A program made the translations under genes and the position numbers. Below are positions 44,018 to 51,728 of a DNA stretch of 64,000 nucleotides, piece after piece (position 1 is the stretch's first letter; each line of letters opens with the position of its first letter). The notes beneath the pieces are model-generated. The model was not told the DNA's origin and did not search any database. It saw only the letters and a program-made list of their open reading frames with translations. Source of the DNA: an uncultured Oscillospiraceae bacterium (GTDB lineage Bacteria > Bacillota > Clostridia > Oscillospirales > Oscillospiraceae). Location of the stretch: assembly GCA_934655875.1 (NCBI GenBank), contig CAKUHB010000004.1, positions 58,952-122,951 of the forward strand, in the 5' to 3' direction.

Positions 44018-45202
44018 TCAGTTACCCTCCCAGACTGTGCCGTTTCCGCCGTCACAAAGGATCCACGTCTCCGCCATGCCCGTCCGCGCCAGCCGTCCGC
44101 GTGCAAAAACCCGTCCGTTCACAACAAACAGACCGTCGGCAAGTTCGTTAAGTGCCATCGGCCAGCCTTCTTCGTTCGTCGGGATGCTGTCTGCGTCATA
44201 ATTTCCGTCGCGGTAGTCAACCTGCGTGATGCCGATGGGATCACCGAATGCGTCGTACATCTCCGGCGACAGCGAGAGGATCGGTTTTTGCTCGCCTGTC
44301 TCCACATCCATCGCGTAACAGCAATCATAGTCGTAATTCTCGCCGCCATAGGCGACATAATAGACCGTGCCGTCATAGTAATTGAAATAATCGCCGATGG
44401 GGCCCTGATGCAGGACAGTGATCTCCTTCGTTTCGGGGTCAAGATGGCAGTAATCGCACATATCGTCCCAGAAATATACGCCTGTGTCGTCTACGCTGAA
44501 ATATGCCGCGTTGTATTTGCCTTCAAACAGGATCTCGCGCTCTTTTGCTTCGGCACTGTATGCATACAGCGTTCCGTTTCTGAAATCATACAGATACAGC
44601 GTATCCTCATAGTACGCGTCCGGTGTACAGCCCTCGTACAGAAGCGTCTGCGCGCTGCCGTCCAGCTCTGCATGAAAGGTTCGCATGCCGTTGTTCTCAT
44701 CGCGGCAATCATAATAAATGCCGCTTTCCGTTACAAGGAACGTATAGCAATAACCATCCACGAGTTTTTCCGCTTCGCTGCCATCTGTGCGCACACGCCA
44801 GAGAGAAAAGCCGTCCCGAAAGTTTGAAAAATAGACCCAAGTCCCCAGCACATTGATGCTGTTGGGCGCATAGTCCTCCGGCGGCAGCAGCTGCGTCTGC
44901 TCGCTGCCGTCCGTGCGCGCCTTGTAAAGGCCCCAGTCGGCTTCGCTGCGGTAATAGACCCACTCGCCGTCCCCGGCCATCAGTCCGCCCTGCCCGAGGT
45001 TCGCACCGGCAAAGCCGAGCTGCTCCGGAGCATCCGGAACCTGCCCTGGGCTTTGCGCTTCCTCCTTCGCCGGAGCTTCCTCCATGGCGGAAGCATCCGG
45101 AAGCTGTGATTTCTGTGTCAGGTCAGGCTGCTTCTGACAAGCGGGCAGGAGGAAGAGGGACAGCAGGCATAAAAGGAAAAGAGAGATGATACGGCGGTTC
45201 AT
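44018..45202 (-). CDS. DUF5050-type beta-propeller lipoprotein
   Basis: About 394 residues from the ATG at 45202 (AAAGGAGC upstream). The lipobox is in MNRRIISLFLLCLLSLFLLPAC. After a linker, short repeats alternate a tyrosine-rich strand with a DG-turn: WVYYRSEADWGLYKARTDGS, WVYFSNFRDGFSLWRVRTDGS, GIYYDCRDENNGM, LYLYDFRNGTLY. This is the DUF5050/prolow-density-like propeller style of Bacillota surface proteins. Function is unknown, probably ligand binding or sensing. It is preceded by the 53-residue YRVQ protein and followed by the 534-residue lipoprotein. Confidence 0.83.
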   Translation of the reverse strand: MNRRIISLFLLCLLSLFLLPACQKQPDLTQKSQLPDASAMEEAPAKEEAQSPGQVPDAPEQLGFAGANLGQGGLMAGDGEWVYYRSEADWGLYKARTDGSEQTQLLPPEDYAPNSINVLGTWVYFSNFRDGFSLWRVRTDGSEAEKLVDGYCYTFLVTESGIYYDCRDENNGMRTFHAELDGSAQTLLYEGCTPDAYYEDTLYLYDFRNGTLYAYSAEAKEREILFEGKYNAAYFSVDDTGVYFWDDMCDYCHLDPETKEITVLHQGPIGDYFNYYDGTVYYVAYGGENYDYDCCYAMDVETGEQKPILSLSPEMYDAFGDPIGITQVDYRDGNYDADSIPTNEEGWPMALNELADGLFVVNGRVFARGRLARTGMAETWILCDGGNGTVWEGN

Positions 45203-45221
45203 GGAAAGCTCCTTTCGTTTG

Positions 45222-45383
45222 TTACTGTACCCGGTAGCCGCCCAGCACGAGCTGGAGGATCTGCTCCCAGAAGTCGCACTCCGCCGCGCTGTAATACTGG
45301 CTGCTCGGGATCTCGTGGAAGGATATGATCCGGTTGCCCTCGTCCAGCCAGGCTTCAAACCGGTTCTGCTCCGCAGACTGCAT
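45222..45383 (-). CDS. Small protein, YRVQ family, copy 1
   Basis: 53 residues, MQSAEQNRFEAWLDEG to VLGGYRVQ, with AAAGGAGC seven bases before the ATG. The core FEAWLDEGNRIISFHEIP is repeated almost unchanged in a second gene at 48181-48336 (FEAWLDEENRIVSFHEIP); both end in GYRVQ. I recognise no named family. It has no signal or membrane segment. It leads the DUF5050 lipoprotein operon, 19 bases before that start. The conserved FEAWLDE and SAAE..FW segments suggest a small interaction or regulatory protein. Confidence 0.85.
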   Translation of the reverse strand: MQSAEQNRFEAWLDEGNRIISFHEIPSSQYYSAAECDFWEQILQLVLGGYRVQ

Positions 45384-45521
45384 GGCGCTCGCTCCTTTTT
45401 TCTTTTTATAAGATATTTCCGCAGCGAGTCAAATCGGGACAGGCGCGTGAAAATTCTCCGCATTGCCAAAAACCGCGCGGGTTTTCCCGCGTCTTTTTAC
45501 GGTCGAAGGCCGGGCAAGCGC

Positions 45522-45550
45522 TTGCCGGGACGAGGAAAATGGGTTATAAT
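45522..45550 (+). promoter_or_regulatory. Promoter of ECF sigma operon
   Basis: TTGCCG (45522-45527) and a perfect TATAAT (45545-45550) have a 17-bp spacer, about 45 bases before the sigma-factor start. Confidence 0.82.
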
Positions 45551-45594
45551 TGTCATACTGTAAATGATTGGGCCGTTCCGGAGAAGAGAGACAC

Positions 45595-46092
45595 ATGGGC
45601 TTGAAACACGATCAGGCGCAGCGCATCGAGCAGCTCTACCGTGAGCTGTATCTGCCGCTGTGCATTTACGCCAACAGTGCGCTGCAAAGCCGCCCGCTGG
45701 CAGAGGAAGCCGTGCAGGACACGTTCCGCATTGCCTGCATGAAAGCGGACGATCTGCTGCGCAGCGAAAACCCGCAGGGCTGGCTGACAAATACACTGAA
45801 AAACGTCATCCGCAACATCCGCCGCAGTCAGGCGCGGATGCAGGGGATGCTGCTGCGTCTTCTGCCGCAGGAGCACGCGGAGATCTCCTCGCCTGCCGGG
45901 CTGGTGGAGCTTTCCGAAGCCTGCACGGCCTTTCTTGGCCGTGCGGATTATGAGCTTCTGGTCAAAATCGTCCTGCAAGACTACACCATGCTGGAAGCCG
46001 CGCAGGAGCTTGGCATCACAGTCGAAGCCTGCAAAAAACGCGTGCAGCGGGCAAAAAAGAAGCTGGAAGCACATTTGAAAGAAAGTTTTTAA
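45595..46092 (+). CDS. ECF-type RNA polymerase sigma factor
   Basis: 165 residues from the ATG at 45595 (GGAGAAG upstream). Region 2 reads IEQLYRELYLPLCIYANSAL, then AEEAVQDTFRIAC and the NPQGWLTNTLKNVIRNIRR segment. Region 4 reads MLEAAQELGITVEACKKRVQRAKKKLEAHL, a helix-turn-helix for -35 binding. Sigma factors of this class are held by a partner anti-sigma protein, here probably the next gene. Target promoters are not known; a sigma-A-like promoter drives the gene itself. Confidence 0.9.
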   Translation: MGLKHDQAQRIEQLYRELYLPLCIYANSALQSRPLAEEAVQDTFRIACMKADDLLRSENPQGWLTNTLKNVIRNIRRSQARMQGMLLRLLPQEHAEISSPAGLVELSEACTAFLGRADYELLVKIVLQDYTMLEAAQELGITVEACKKRVQRAKKKLEAHLKESF

Positions 46093-46147
46093 TCCGCTGT
46101 CCCCAAACGGCGGACTGCGTACATAGAAAGGTAAAGGGGTGGTGAAC

Positions 46148-46993
46148 ATGGCCGATTCTCAGGAAAGACCCGACTGCGGGACAGACGCCCTGCAAGCGCT
46201 TCTGCGGCAGGACGCAGCTTCGGATGAGCCGGGCATGGACACCGCCGAGATCCTGCGGATCACAAAGGCGCTTGCTGCGCGCGAAGACGGAAATCAGTTC
46301 CCGGATGTCAATGACGCATGGGACAGCTTCTGCCGCAATTACCGCCCATCCGATACGGACGGCGCTTCCCTCTATGATCTTGACAGCCCGCCGTCCCAAA
46401 AACGCCGTCCGCTTTTCCGCGCGGCCGCCGTGGCCGCCGCCCTTGCCGCAACGCTGCTGGCCGTGACGCTGACTGCGTCCGCGCTGGGCTATGATCTGCT
46501 TGGCGCGGTCGCCGCTTGGGGCCGCGAGACGTTCCAGTTCGTAAGCATCTCCGGCGCACCGTCCAAAAAGGCTTCCGCTCCGACTGCCGCGATCCCCGCG
46601 GCTTTGCAGGCGCTCTCGGACAGCATGACGGAAAACGGCATGGCCGCGGGTTCCCTTCTGCCGGCCTTCTTCCCGGACGGCTATGTACAGGCGGAGCTGC
46701 AAAGCTACTGCGACGACTGGGTCTCTGATTTCTACTGCCGCATGGAGCAGGGCGAGGACGCGATCACGCTGCTGTATCACGCGTCCGCGTCTGGAAACGG
46801 TTCCATCTTTGAAAAAGACGCCGGAGACCCGGAGGTCTATGCCGCGAACGGCCGGACGTTCTACATCATGACGAACGCAGACAGCTACGTCGCCGTCTGG
46901 ATGGATGCGAATGTGGAATGCAGCATCTTCGGCGTCCGCGATCATGACGTTCTTCTGCAAATCCTCGGTTCTGTCGGCCTTTGCGCCGATTGA
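46148..46993 (+). CDS. DUF4367-type membrane protein, probable anti-sigma partner
   Basis: About 281 residues from the ATG at 46148 (AAAGGGG upstream; two earlier GTG codons are in frame). A cytoplasmic N-terminal half is followed by a single helix (FRAAAVAAALAATLLAVTLTA, about residue 95-120). The extracytoplasmic part ends in a DUF4367-like domain (GYVQAELQSYCDDWVSDFY, VYAANGRTFYIMTNADSY, VWMDANVECSIFGV). This single-pass layout directly after an ECF sigma gene is typical of an anti-sigma or sensor. No ZAS zinc motif is visible, so the anti-sigma call rests on context. Confidence 0.78.
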   Translation: MADSQERPDCGTDALQALLRQDAASDEPGMDTAEILRITKALAAREDGNQFPDVNDAWDSFCRNYRPSDTDGASLYDLDSPPSQKRRPLFRAAAVAAALAATLLAVTLTASALGYDLLGAVAAWGRETFQFVSISGAPSKKASAPTAAIPAALQALSDSMTENGMAAGSLLPAFFPDGYVQAELQSYCDDWVSDFYCRMEQGEDAITLLYHASASGNGSIFEKDAGDPEVYAANGRTFYIMTNADSYVAVWMDANVECSIFGVRDHDVLLQILGSVGLCAD

Positions 46994-47017
46994 ATACAAC
47001 CCCCTCATCCCGCAAGC

Positions 47018-47062
47018 ACAAATCCCCCGGGTCCGCATCCATGCCGGATCCGGGGGATTTGT
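47018..47062. terminator. Bidirectional terminator between the DUF4367 and acyltransferase genes
   Basis: A 13-bp perfect stem ACAAATCCCCCGG / CCGGGGGATTTGT (47018-47030, 47050-47062) with a partly paired 19-base loop lies between two convergent stops. Confidence 0.8.
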
Positions 47063-47071
47063 CTGCCCAGA

Positions 47072-48133
47072 TCAGACCAGCCAGCGGCGGACCCACGGGA
47101 GGCGGGACAGCGGCAGCCAGATAAGGAAACTCCCCGCGCCGCATAAGGCGGCCAGCAGCGGAATGGATACGATCGGGCGGCAAAGCCCCGCGGACAGCCC
47201 GCAGCGGCAGAGCAGGCGCAGCACAAACAGGTGCACAAGATAGATGCCGAACGACGCACGGGAAAGCGTCCGCACGAGCCGGATGCCCGCCGCGCGCAGG
47301 CGTCCGGCCTTCTGCGCGCACAGTGAGAACAGTCCGGCGGCCAGCATGCACGGGCCGGGCGAAAGGCCCTCCAGAAGCTGCGTCTGCAGCGTCCCGGCAT
47401 GCCGGGACAAAAGCCACGTCCCAACGAAGCAGATGAGCCAGCCGCCGACGGCCATGCATGCGGCAGGCCGCACCCGCAGCGGCCTGCGGTCCAGCGCGCC
47501 GCCAAGCACCGTGCATCCGATGCAGGCCCAGGCCAGCGGAAGCGGCCACTGCAGGATAATCCCCTGTATGCTGCGGAACAGCCCAAGACTCTTCGCAGTC
47601 GGCAGCAGGACGCCGGTCACGAGCCAGAAACCAAGCGCGTAGCGAAGCGCTTTTTCATCCGCCCGAACGCAGAATGCGCGCGTGACCGGCAGCGCCGCAT
47701 AGACCAGCAGCATGATCGTCAGGAAATAGAGGTGTCCCTCCTGCCCGCCGCGCAGAAGCGTCAGGAGGCTTTCCCGCAGCTCGTCCGCACGCGGAAGCCC
47801 GCGCGTCACATATGGCGCGAACCGATACGCCAGCGCCCAGAACGCGAGTGCGAGCAGCAGGTGCGGGATATTCCGCCGCCAGATATGCCGCGCCGTGACC
47901 GGCCTGTCCGGGTCAAGGAACAATGCGCCGCTGCAAAGCAGAAACAGCGGCACCGCGCCGCGCGACAGACTGTTCCAGAACAGCCCCTCCAACCAGTACG
48001 GGCTTCTGACCGCGCCGGTGCGCAGAACATCCGCCGACACGTGGATGAGCAGCACAAAGCAGACCGCAAGGCTCTTCGCACAGTCGACCGGGCGGTTTCT
48101 CTGTCCTGTCCGCGCCGGTTTCGTTCGGTTCAT
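47072..48133 (-). CDS. Acyltransferase family 3 membrane protein
   Basis: 353 residues with about ten hydrophobic helices. The N-terminal mark is DCAKSLAVCFVLLIHVSADVL (His at the family's conserved position), followed by SRGAVPLFLLCSGALFL. Late marks are SRASFGIYLVHLFVL. These proteins add acetyl or other acyl groups to cell-surface sugars at the membrane. It follows the small YRVQ protein gene by 47 bases and probably shares its promoter. Confidence 0.9.
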   Translation of the reverse strand: MNRTKPARTGQRNRPVDCAKSLAVCFVLLIHVSADVLRTGAVRSPYWLEGLFWNSLSRGAVPLFLLCSGALFLDPDRPVTARHIWRRNIPHLLLALAFWALAYRFAPYVTRGLPRADELRESLLTLLRGGQEGHLYFLTIMLLVYAALPVTRAFCVRADEKALRYALGFWLVTGVLLPTAKSLGLFRSIQGIILQWPLPLAWACIGCTVLGGALDRRPLRVRPAACMAVGGWLICFVGTWLLSRHAGTLQTQLLEGLSPGPCMLAAGLFSLCAQKAGRLRAAGIRLVRTLSRASFGIYLVHLFVLRLLCRCGLSAGLCRPIVSIPLLAALCGAGSFLIWLPLSRLPWVRRWLV

Positions 48134-48180
48134 GTTTCGCTCCCTTCTTTCGTCAAATCATCCGGTTCCAACATGTAATC

Positions 48181-48336
48181 TTACTGCACCCGGTAGCCGG
48201 AGAGCACCAGTGCGAGGATGACCGGCCAGAACTCGTGCTCGGCGGCGCTGAAATAGCGCGCGGCCGGGATCTCGTGAAACGAAACGATCCGGTTTTCCTC
48301 ATCCAGCCATGCTTCGAATGTTCTGTGCGCTTCCAT
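48181..48336 (-). CDS. Small protein, YRVQ family, copy 2
   Basis: 51 residues, MEAHRTFEAWLDEENR to ALVLSGYRVQ. The start at 48336 excludes a longer upstream reading that runs through the palindrome. It is clearly paralogous to the product of 45222-45383 (shared FEAWLDE.NRI.SFHEIP, YFSAAE/YYSAAE, LVL.GYRVQ). It lies between the 32-bp palindrome and the acyltransferase gene and is divergent from an XRE regulator. No known family is recognised. Confidence 0.83.
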   Translation of the reverse strand: MEAHRTFEAWLDEENRIVSFHEIPAARYFSAAEHEFWPVILALVLSGYRVQ

Positions 48337-48358
48337 GTCCGCCGTATCCTCCGGTAAA

Positions 48359-48390
48359 ATTATTGTCGTAGTATATACTACGACAATAAT
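48359..48390. promoter_or_regulatory. 32-bp perfect palindrome (candidate operator)
   Basis: The 16-base halves 48359-48374 and 48375-48390 are exact reverse complements with no loop; the centre is CGTAGTATATACTACG. TATACT-type -10 boxes occur on both strands inside it. It sits between the small YRVQ gene (minus) and the XRE gene (plus), so it is a likely dimer or tetramer site for that regulator. Confidence 0.75.
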
Positions 48391-48403
48391 GATTAAAATG
48401 CAA

Positions 48404-48435
48404 CGATTTTTCAAAGTATAATAAACGAAAAATCG
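48404..48435 (+). promoter_or_regulatory. XRE gene promoter inside a second inverted repeat
   Basis: CGATTTTTC (48404-48412) and GAAAAATCG (48427-48435) form a 9-bp inverted repeat that encloses a perfect TATAAT (48417-48422), 28 bases before the XRE start codon. No good -35 is seen. Autoregulation is likely. Confidence 0.62.
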
Positions 48436-48449
48436 TAGGCGGTGGTCGA

Positions 48450-48764
48450 GTGGCAGATATTCTGGGCATGATTCGCAAAAATCGGGAGGCGCGGGGCTGG
48501 ACGGAGTACCAGCTGGCGGAGCGCTCCGGCCTGCCGCAGTCGACCATTTCGTCGTGGTACAAAAAGGGCATGACGCCGTCCGTTTCGTCGCTGGAAAAGA
48601 TCTGCGACGCGTTCGGGCTGACCTTATCGCAGTTTTTCGCGGACGGCGAGGATCGGCTGGCGCTGACCGCCGATCAGCGCAGCATGCTGGACAAGTGGAA
48701 CTGCCTTTCGCCCGGCCAGCAGAAGGCGCTTCTGTCGTTCATGGATTCGATGATGGACAAATAG
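48450..48764 (+). CDS. XRE-family helix-turn-helix regulator
   Basis: 104 residues starting with GTG at 48450 (AGGCGG upstream). The N-terminal HTH is canonical: ILGMIRKNREARGWTEYQLAERSGLPQSTISSWYKKGM, then SLEKICDAFGLTLSQFF. A short C-terminal helical part follows. Regulators of this kind often act as dimers on palindromes, and two are present in the gap upstream (48359-48390 and 48404-48435). It probably controls itself and the divergent small protein / acyltransferase pair. Confidence 0.92.
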   Translation: MADILGMIRKNREARGWTEYQLAERSGLPQSTISSWYKKGMTPSVSSLEKICDAFGLTLSQFFADGEDRLALTADQRSMLDKWNCLSPGQQKALLSFMDSMMDK

Positions 48765-48814
48765 CGCCCGCTTTGCTATAATGGAACAAAATTCTGGATT
48801 TGGAGGGCTGTTCC

Positions 48815-49399
48815 ATGCGAAAGAACCGAATCTGCGCGCGCCTGCTCGCGGCGCTTCTGCTGGCTGTGCTGCCCGTTTTCCTGTTTGCCGGATGCGGCAG
48901 CAAGGATCCGGTGCTGGCCAAGTATAAGGACACCGAGATCACGCGGAGTCTTGTCGATCATTGGAAGGAAGTCAAGCGTCAGCTGGGCGGCGGCGCGGTC
49001 AGCGACAAGGACATGGTCGACGAGCTGCTCGTCAACACCATCATGCTGGATGAAGCCGAATCGCGCGGCCTTTCGGTCACACAGGAGGAGATTGACGCCA
49101 TGCTGCAATCGCAGCACGACAACTATGACGCCTTTGAAGAGATCCGCACGATCATCGACGATTACTGCAAGGAGCAGGATCTGACGGTCGAGCAGTATTT
49201 CGCCGTGCTGGAAGAGCAGGTCCCGCGCTCCATCCTGCGCCAGAAGCTGCGCGACGCGCTCGGACAGGAATACTGCGCCGAGCACGGGCTGGAGTTCACC
49301 AAGGTCAATCCCTCGCAGGAGATGACGGACTACGCGGACGCATATCTGGACGGACTGCTGGATAGCTACAGCGCGTATATCACCTACAACATCGACTGA
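48815..49399 (+). CDS. SurA/PrsA-like lipoprotein
   Basis: About 194 residues from the ATG at 48815 (GGAGGG seven bases upstream). A lipobox (LLAVLPVFLFAGC) is followed by a SurA-N-like helical part: VLAKYKDTEITRSLVDHW, VDELLVNTIMLDEAESRGLSVTQEEIDAML. There is no PPIase domain, so it is shorter than PrsA. It probably acts as an extracytoplasmic chaperone. An extended -10 promoter TGCTATAAT lies at 48774-48782. A hairpin follows at 49407-49434. Confidence 0.82.
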   Translation: MRKNRICARLLAALLLAVLPVFLFAGCGSKDPVLAKYKDTEITRSLVDHWKEVKRQLGGGAVSDKDMVDELLVNTIMLDEAESRGLSVTQEEIDAMLQSQHDNYDAFEEIRTIIDDYCKEQDLTVEQYFAVLEEQVPRSILRQKLRDALGQEYCAEHGLEFTKVNPSQEMTDYADAYLDGLLDSYSAYITYNID

Positions 49400-49406
49400 C
49401 ACAAAA

Positions 49407-49434
49407 CACGCGGCTGGCAAACGCCAGCCGCGTG
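49407..49434. terminator. Hairpin after SurA-like gene
   Basis: A 12-bp perfect stem CACGCGGCTGGC / GCCAGCCGCGTG (49407-49418, 49423-49434) with a four-base loop has a poor U run on the plus strand. It is a probable terminator for the SurA-like gene. Confidence 0.68.
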
Positions 49435-49487
49435 AAACTGTCGAAAAACATTCTTGCCCGTTTTGCTGAAGATCTTCTGGTTTGTTT

Positions 49488-49654
49488 GTAGGGGACGATG
49501 CCTATCTTCGGCGCCAAGAGCCGCGCTGTGCGCGGTTGCGCCTCGAAACTAGCCTGCGGGCGTCGCATCGTCCCGGCAGAGCAGGCCGATTTTACGAAGG
49601 CTTACGGCAAATTCGTAATCGTTACAACGGGACGATGTGGGCATCGTCCCCTAC
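49488..49654. repeat. 167-bp inverted-repeat-bounded intergenic element
   Basis: The ends GTAGGGGACGATGCC (49488-49502) and GGCATCGTCCCCTAC (49640-49654) are exact inverted repeats. Inner copies of the same GGGACGATG word occur near 49567-49575 (inverted) and 49629-49637. There is no open frame of note. It resembles a MITE-like or REP-type family. No transposase is seen. The whole 49400-49766 gap holds only this element and the hairpin before it. Confidence 0.72.
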
Positions 49655-49766
49655 ACGGACAGTGCTTGTTGCATACTGCTTCGCAAAAACACTCTTTTTT
49701 GACATGCTGAACCCCGCAGCTGGCAGCGAACCAGCCGCGGGGTTTCCGTCAAATTGCATATTCGCG

Positions 49767-50243
49767 TCAAAACAAAATCAGCGAAAAATACCGGACTTTG
49801 CCGTCGTTTGCCCAGCATTTCATGTGGACGGCGTCGGCCATTTTCTGTGCGTCGACGCAGTAGGCAGACAGGCAGGACGCGTGCTTCCACGGGCCTGCGC
49901 CCATCATCAGAAGGTCTTGAAGGCCGTCCGCCTGCATGCGCGCCATGAACTGCTCGGTCAGAAGGTTCTGGTGCGTCTTTGCAGCTTTCTGTGCCGCCGC
50001 GTCATGATAATCGGAGGTTGTTTCGATCATCAGCACGAGCGCTGTCTGATAGCGCCGCATAGAGGCGGTCATTTCCTCAACGGTGCCGCTCATCGGTGGG
50101 CAGGCTGGAAGCACGCCGTAATTGCCGCAGAGATTCTGCTCGCAGAATCTTCTGTATTCCGGCACGACGACCAGCTCCCGCACGGGCAGCAGCGCGGCGC
50201 TTGTAAATCCGGCTGCTTTGGCCAGCGCGGCGTAATCTTGCAT
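49767..50243 (-). CDS. DUF2284 predicted metal-binding protein
   Basis: About 158 residues from the ATG at 50243 (GGGAG about nine bases upstream). Conserved Cys blocks are CEQNLCGNYGVLPACPP and, later, the ASCLSAYCVDA segment. The family is predicted to bind metal; its role is unknown. The gene stands alone, with the element at 49488-49654 downstream and the MetRS-like fragment upstream. Confidence 0.88.
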   Translation of the reverse strand: MQDYAALAKAAGFTSAALLPVRELVVVPEYRRFCEQNLCGNYGVLPACPPMSGTVEEMTASMRRYQTALVLMIETTSDYHDAAAQKAAKTHQNLLTEQFMARMQADGLQDLLMMGAGPWKHASCLSAYCVDAQKMADAVHMKCWANDGKVRYFSLILF

Positions 50244-50330
50244 CTGAAACACTCCCAACGGTTTGGATTGGATATCTGCAATTATACCGGCTTCCGCCCG
50301 CGCTGTAAAGCACGCGCAAAGCTTTGGGAT

Positions 50331-50364
50331 AAAAAACCGGAATGCACGTGCATTCCGGTTTTTT
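50331..50364 (-). terminator. Terminator after tRNA-binding domain gene
   Basis: A perfect 17-bp inverted repeat without loop (50331-50347, 50348-50364) has six A on the left and six T on the right, giving U runs on both strands. It is 6 bases after the stop at 50371. Confidence 0.9.
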
Positions 50365-50370
50365 CAGCTT

Positions 50371-50826
50371 TTAATACATCTTTGCGCCCGCGGGGATGTG
50401 CGGGTCGAGCATGAGGAGATGGAGTTTTTCCACGCCTTCCTCGTGGTGGACGGCACTAATCAGCATGCCGCAGGAGTCAATGCCCATCATGGGTCTGGGC
50501 GGCAGATTCGTGATGGCGACGCAGGTTTTGCCGACGAGCTCTTCCGGCTCGTAGTATTCGTGAATGCCGGAAAGGATGACTCTGTCGGTGCCAGTTCCGT
50601 CGTCCAGGACGAATTTCAGGAGTTTTTTGGACTTTTTGACTGCTTCACACGCCTTGACTTTCACGGCGCGGAAGTCGGATTTCGAGAACGTCTCGAAGTC
50701 GACGAAGTCCTTGAACAGCGGCTCGATCTCGACCTTGGAGAAGTCGATGACTTCTTCTTTTGCCGGAGCAGCCGGAGCGGCTTCTGCCTTGGCAGCGTCC
50801 TTCTTCGGCATATCGAGCGGCTTCAT
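50371..50826 (-). CDS. tRNA-binding (MetRS C-terminal / Trbp111-like) domain, possible 3' fragment of metG
   Basis: 151 residues. An Ala/Pro/Lys/Glu-rich linker (about 1-28) leads into the OB-fold tRNA-binding domain (VDFETFSKSDFRAVKVKACE, KKSKKLLKFVLDDG, VAITNLPPRPMMGIDSCGM, ending IPAGAKMY). This is the domain at the end of methionyl-tRNA synthetase or a stand-alone Trbp111. I favour a severed metG tail: no ribosome site precedes ATG 50826, the start sequence looks like an inter-domain linker, and an in-frame stop lies only about 30 bases upstream where the mobile element begins. It may still be translated as a separate tRNA-binding protein. Confidence 0.75.
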   Translation of the reverse strand: MKPLDMPKKDAAKAEAAPAAPAKEEVIDFSKVEIEPLFKDFVDFETFSKSDFRAVKVKACEAVKKSKKLLKFVLDDGTGTDRVILSGIHEYYEPEELVGKTCVAITNLPPRPMMGIDSCGMLISAVHHEEGVEKLHLLMLDPHIPAGAKMY

Positions 50827-51110
50827 CGTGGGGATTAAAACGGAGCTATCTTATACCGCTAAAATGTTCTGCATATCGTGCAATATTGTGCTGTTTCAGG
50901 AACTTCTAAAATGTGTTTGCCGCGTATGATTTCGTATAAATCCAGGCGTTTCAACGGTTTCGTGTCAAAAGTGTGTCAACTGCCTGCCGCAGTCTCAAAT
51001 TTACTACTGCAAATCTCCGAACTTCTCTGGGCGTAATCGAATATCCGCGCATGTCAATTCCAAATTGAATCCACCTAATAATCATTCAAATCCACACGCA
51101 GGAGGTATCT

Positions 51111-51728
51111 ATGAGCAAAGCAAATGACCTGACTGGGCGAACCTTTGGCTTGCTGAAAGTGATAAGGCGCGTGGAGGATATGAAACCCGGTCGCCCAATG
51201 TGGCTGTGTGAATGCCGCTGCGGGAGAAGCGTCGTCAAACCCTCCACCAGCCTTACGAAGCAAAACGGTGTCAAGTCCTGCGGCTGTCTGCGGCATCAGA
51301 AATCGCCTGAATTGATTGATCTGACCGATATGACCTTTGGAGCGCTTCGGGTTCTTTATCAGGACCGTTCCGCACAAAGCGGCAAAGCTCGTTGGGTATG
51401 CCAATGTAGCTGCGGAAACATAGTTTCTGTTCTCTCCGAAAGTCTGCGCCACTCCAAAACGACATCCTGCGGCTGTAAATGCCAAACCTTGAAATACGAT
51501 TTAACTGATCAAGAATTTGGCTATCTTAAAGTGATCGGCCGCGCGCCCAAAGGCAAGCAGAAATCAAACGAAGTATACTGGCGATGCCTTTGCCGAAACT
51601 GCGGCAGGATTGTCCACATCAGCAGCTATCAGCTGCGCCATTCCAACCCATACGGACACTGTAACTGTACGCGCTTTCACGTAGCTGCAGAAAGCATCTC
51701 AAAAAGAAAGGATGAACATCATGACTGA
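51111..51728 (+). CDS. Triple zinc-knuckle protein of mobile-element type
   Basis: 205 residues. Three tandem modules of about 60 residues start with DLTG/DLTD..FG.L.V (DLTGRTFGLLKVI, DLTDMTFGALRVL, DLTDQEFGYLKVI). Each has a CxCxCG or CxC-type pair and a closing SCGC or equivalent (WLCECRCG...SCGCL; WVCQCSCG...SCGCK; WRCLCRNCG...CNC). Single modules of this type occur in phage and element proteins next to AP2 or HNH domains; here only the repeats are present. AGGAGG lies 7 bases before the ATG. It is the first gene after the presumed element boundary and overlaps the next gene by 8 bases. It probably binds DNA. Confidence 0.75.
   Translation: MSKANDLTGRTFGLLKVIRRVEDMKPGRPMWLCECRCGRSVVKPSTSLTKQNGVKSCGCLRHQKSPELIDLTDMTFGALRVLYQDRSAQSGKARWVCQCSCGNIVSVLSESLRHSKTTSCGCKCQTLKYDLTDQEFGYLKVIGRAPKGKQKSNEVYWRCLCRNCGRIVHISSYQLRHSNPYGHCNCTRFHVAAESISKRKDEHHD

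Noticed and set aside
50827..51110. Short frames of 36-39 codons in the element boundary gap
   Set aside because: Neither strand gives a ribosome site or a recognisable family; treated as non-coding.
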